From assembly GCA_030635415.1 (NCBI GenBank), contig DAOVYW010000107.1, forward strand, positions 1 to 8,017: a DNA stretch of 8,017 nucleotides, read 5' to 3'. Source of the stretch: Candidatus Firestoneibacteriota bacterium. GTDB lineage: Bacteria; Oederibacteriota; JAAXVQ01; JAUVAV01. Positions 6,469 through 8,017 of the stretch are shown one piece after another. Position 1 is the stretch's first letter. The number at the start of each line of letters is the position of its first letter. The translations under genes and the position numbers were made by a program. The notes beneath the pieces were generated by a model. That model searched no databases and was not told the DNA's origin. It saw only the letters and a list, made by a program, of their open reading frames with translations.

Positions 6469-7335
6469 ATGGCGAAAAAAAGAATGGCCGGAATAGAATG
6501 GAAGGTCGGGATTACGATCGGTGCGGCTTTGCTGCTGCTGATCCTGGCTATTTTTACCGTGGAAGACCTGCATTTGGGTGAAAAGGGATATCCGGTCTAT
6601 GTTTCCTTTCAATTTGTGGATGCCCTCAAACCCCAATCCGATGTAGTGATCGGCGGGGGAGTAAAGATCGGACATGTCTCCGAGATCATGATAAAGGACG
6701 ACCGGGTTCTTTTAAAAGTGATGGTTAAAGATAATGTCAAGATACCCGCTAATGCAAAATTCAGGATTCTCTCCAAGGGCTTAATGGGAGATAAATACGT
6801 GAATGTAGTGGCCCAGGCTGATTCCGGAGAGTATCTCCAGCCGGGAGATCATATCCAAGGCGTGGAACCAACCAACATCGACAAGGCTTTTCAGCGTTTT
6901 GGACAGGTTGCGGATTCCATTAAGCAGCTTCTGGGTGACCCGGAGATCAAAACTTCTTTTAGCAATATGCTTAATAATTTCGGAAATCTTTCCTGCCGTA
7001 TGGACCGCCTGGTGAAAAAAAACGAGAAAAACGTAGACCAGGCTTTGCGGGATTTTTCCAGGTCGGCGCGGTCACTCAAACGGTTTTCCGGGGACATAGA
7101 GGGGATAGGACTAAAGTTAAAGCAGATCTTGTCCGAAGGTAATAGAGAGAATTTTGAAACTACGCTGCAAAATCTGAATGCGCTTTCAACCCGCCTGGAT
7201 GCCCAGATGGCGAAAATTGAAAAAGGGGAAGGTACGCTGGGAGTGCTGATCCATGATCCGAAAATGGCTTTGGATTTAAAAAATCTGATAGATGATCTAA
7301 AAAAACATCCCTGGAAGCTGCTCTGGAAAAAATGA
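6469..7335 (+). CDS. mlaD: MlaD-family MCE-domain protein
   Basis: The product (288 aa) is an inner-membrane-anchored periplasmic substrate-binding subunit that, in the MlaD family, forms a hexameric ring on the permease and passes phospholipids through its pore. A short basic N-terminus precedes one membrane helix (about 13-30). The single MCE domain spans about 40-117: VYVSFQFVDALKPQSDVVIGGGVKIGHVSEI (43-73) and the pore-loop region ILSKGLMGDKYVNVV (100-114) are typical. Residues about 135-275 are charged and helical with probable coiled-coil stretches, followed by the terminal KKHPWKLLWKK. It is much longer than E. coli MlaD (183 aa) because of this extra C-terminal region, a form seen in many other diderm phyla. 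The stop codon overlaps the radA start as ATGA. Confidence 0.94.
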   Translation: MAKKRMAGIEWKVGITIGAALLLLILAIFTVEDLHLGEKGYPVYVSFQFVDALKPQSDVVIGGGVKIGHVSEIMIKDDRVLLKVMVKDNVKIPANAKFRILSKGLMGDKYVNVVAQADSGEYLQPGDHIQGVEPTNIDKAFQRFGQVADSIKQLLGDPEIKTSFSNMLNNFGNLSCRMDRLVKKNEKNVDQALRDFSRSARSLKRFSGDIEGIGLKLKQILSEGNRENFETTLQNLNALSTRLDAQMAKIEKGEGTLGVLIHDPKMALDLKNLIDDLKKHPWKLLWKK

Positions 7336-8017
7336 GTATCAGAACCGGAAACAGCAAGGTTCAATTTGTCTGTCAGGAATGCGGTTGCATCTCGCTTAAA
7401 TGGCTGGGACGCTGTCCGGATTGCGGAACCTGGAACCAAATGACCGAGGAAGTGAAATCCCTTGAGATCGGCCGGAAGTCCTCTCCGGGAAGGCTGCCGG
7501 TGGAAGCGCCCGTGCCTTTGGCCGAAGTAAGCGTCCAACCTGCCCGGCGCTATTCGACCGGCCTGGGAGAACTGGATCGCGTAATGGGTGGCGGCATTGT
7601 TCCGGGGTCGCTGATTCTAGTCGGCGGTGATCCCGGTATCGGTAAATCCACGCTTCTGCTGCAAACGGCTTTTTGTCTGGCCCAGGGCGGGGTCCGGGTG
7701 CTCTATGTCAGTGGTGAGGAGTCCGGCAGCCAGATCAAACTGCGGGCGGACCGTCTGGGCGGATCGCCTCCGGAACTTTTTATACTGTGTGAAAGCCGCA
7801 TCGAGGAAATCATGGATGCCTCCCGCAAACTCCAGCCTTTAGTTATAATTATAGATTCTATTCAGACCATGATGCATCCGGGAGTATCCTCGGTTCCCGG
7901 TTCCGTCAGTCAGGTACGGGAGTCCGGCGGCGCCCTATTATCCCTGGCCAAAAGCACAGCCGGGCCCTCAATTTTCCTGGTTGGCCACGTCACTAAGGAA
8001 GGCCTGCTGGCCGGTCC
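7332..8017 (+). CDS. radA: DNA repair protein RadA (partial, 3' end outside window)
   Basis: The visible 228 residues cover the N-terminal half of RadA (Sms), a RecA-like ATPase that helps process recombination intermediates by driving branch migration; in some bacteria it acts as a DnaB-like helicase. A four-cysteine zinc finger lies at the start: Cys14, Cys17, Cys28 and Cys31 (CQEC and CPDC), with the typical KWLGRCPDCGTWN. The ATPase domain follows with STGLGELDRVMGGGIVPGS (75-93), Walker A GGDPGIGKST (98-107), SGEESGSQIKLRADRL (127-142) and Walker B VIIIDSIQT (171-179, Asp175). The reading ends at HVTKEGLLAGP. The KNRFG motif and the Lon-like C-terminal domain must lie beyond the window. 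The ATG overlaps the mlaD stop and has only a weak GGA upstream, which suggests translational coupling. Confidence 0.97.
   Translation, partial: MSIRTGNSKVQFVCQECGCISLKWLGRCPDCGTWNQMTEEVKSLEIGRKSSPGRLPVEAPVPLAEVSVQPARRYSTGLGELDRVMGGGIVPGSLILVGGDPGIGKSTLLLQTAFCLAQGGVRVLYVSGEESGSQIKLRADRLGGSPPELFILCESRIEEIMDASRKLQPLVIIIDSIQTMMHPGVSSVPGSVSQVRESGGALLSLAKSTAGPSIFLVGHVTKEGLLAG

Noticed and set aside
6891..7538. Minus-strand open frame of 215 codons opposite mlaD and radA
   Set aside because: It lies wholly opposite two well-identified genes, its peptide is rich in Ser, Phe and Arg with no recognisable family, and codon bias of the real genes explains the lack of stops.
7844..7849. Perfect TATAAT inside radA
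   Set aside because: No -35-like hexamer lies at suitable distance, and the bases encode the Walker B strand VIIID.

Overview
The window is a single, tightly packed run of eleven genes, all on the + strand: the tail of a probable rpsF, then ssb, rpsR, a DUF2232/YybS-like membrane protein, rplI, dnaB, alr, mlaE, mlaF, mlaD and the first part of radA. Nothing convincing is encoded on the minus strand, and no rRNA, tRNA, CRISPR array, insertion sequence or phage gene is visible. Both outermost genes are cut by the window edges.

The organism is a bacterium with an outer membrane, inferred from the MlaE/F/D phospholipid-transport trio. Base composition is mid-range, Shine-Dalgarno sequences are clear, and two genes use TTG starts. 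The order rpsF-ssb-rpsR-(DUF2232)-rplI-dnaB is an old bacterial arrangement, familiar from Firmicutes and, often without ssb, from several diderm phyla such as the Deltaproteobacteria. I cannot assign a phylum from the window. It looks like core chromosome, not an accessory island.

Region by region: 1-980 holds the small-subunit ribosomal protein partners bS6 and bS18 flanking single-strand binding protein. 1064-2283 holds the six-helix DUF2232 membrane protein and ribosomal protein bL9. 2302-3669 is the replicative helicase DnaB. 3666-4814 is alanine racemase, which supplies D-Ala for peptidoglycan. 4811-7335 is a three-gene Mla-type ABC transporter (permease, ATPase, MCE-domain protein) with no MlaB or MlaC in the window. 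7332-8017 is the N-terminal 228 residues of RadA, a RecA-like branch-migration protein.

The genes probably form one transcription unit. Start and stop codons overlap as ATGA at dnaB/alr, alr/mlaE and mlaD/radA, and the other junctions are 5 to 99 bases. Translation, replication, cell-wall precursor supply, outer-membrane lipid homeostasis and recombination would then be co-expressed. A candidate internal promoter lies near the 3' end of alr and could give the mla-radA half its own expression. I did not find a novel system. The points worth a second look are the shortened DUF2232 gene with three homopolymer tracts, the Mla/radA linkage, a structured mlaF-mlaD junction, the candidate internal promoter, and a marked excess of the tetranucleotide CCGG.
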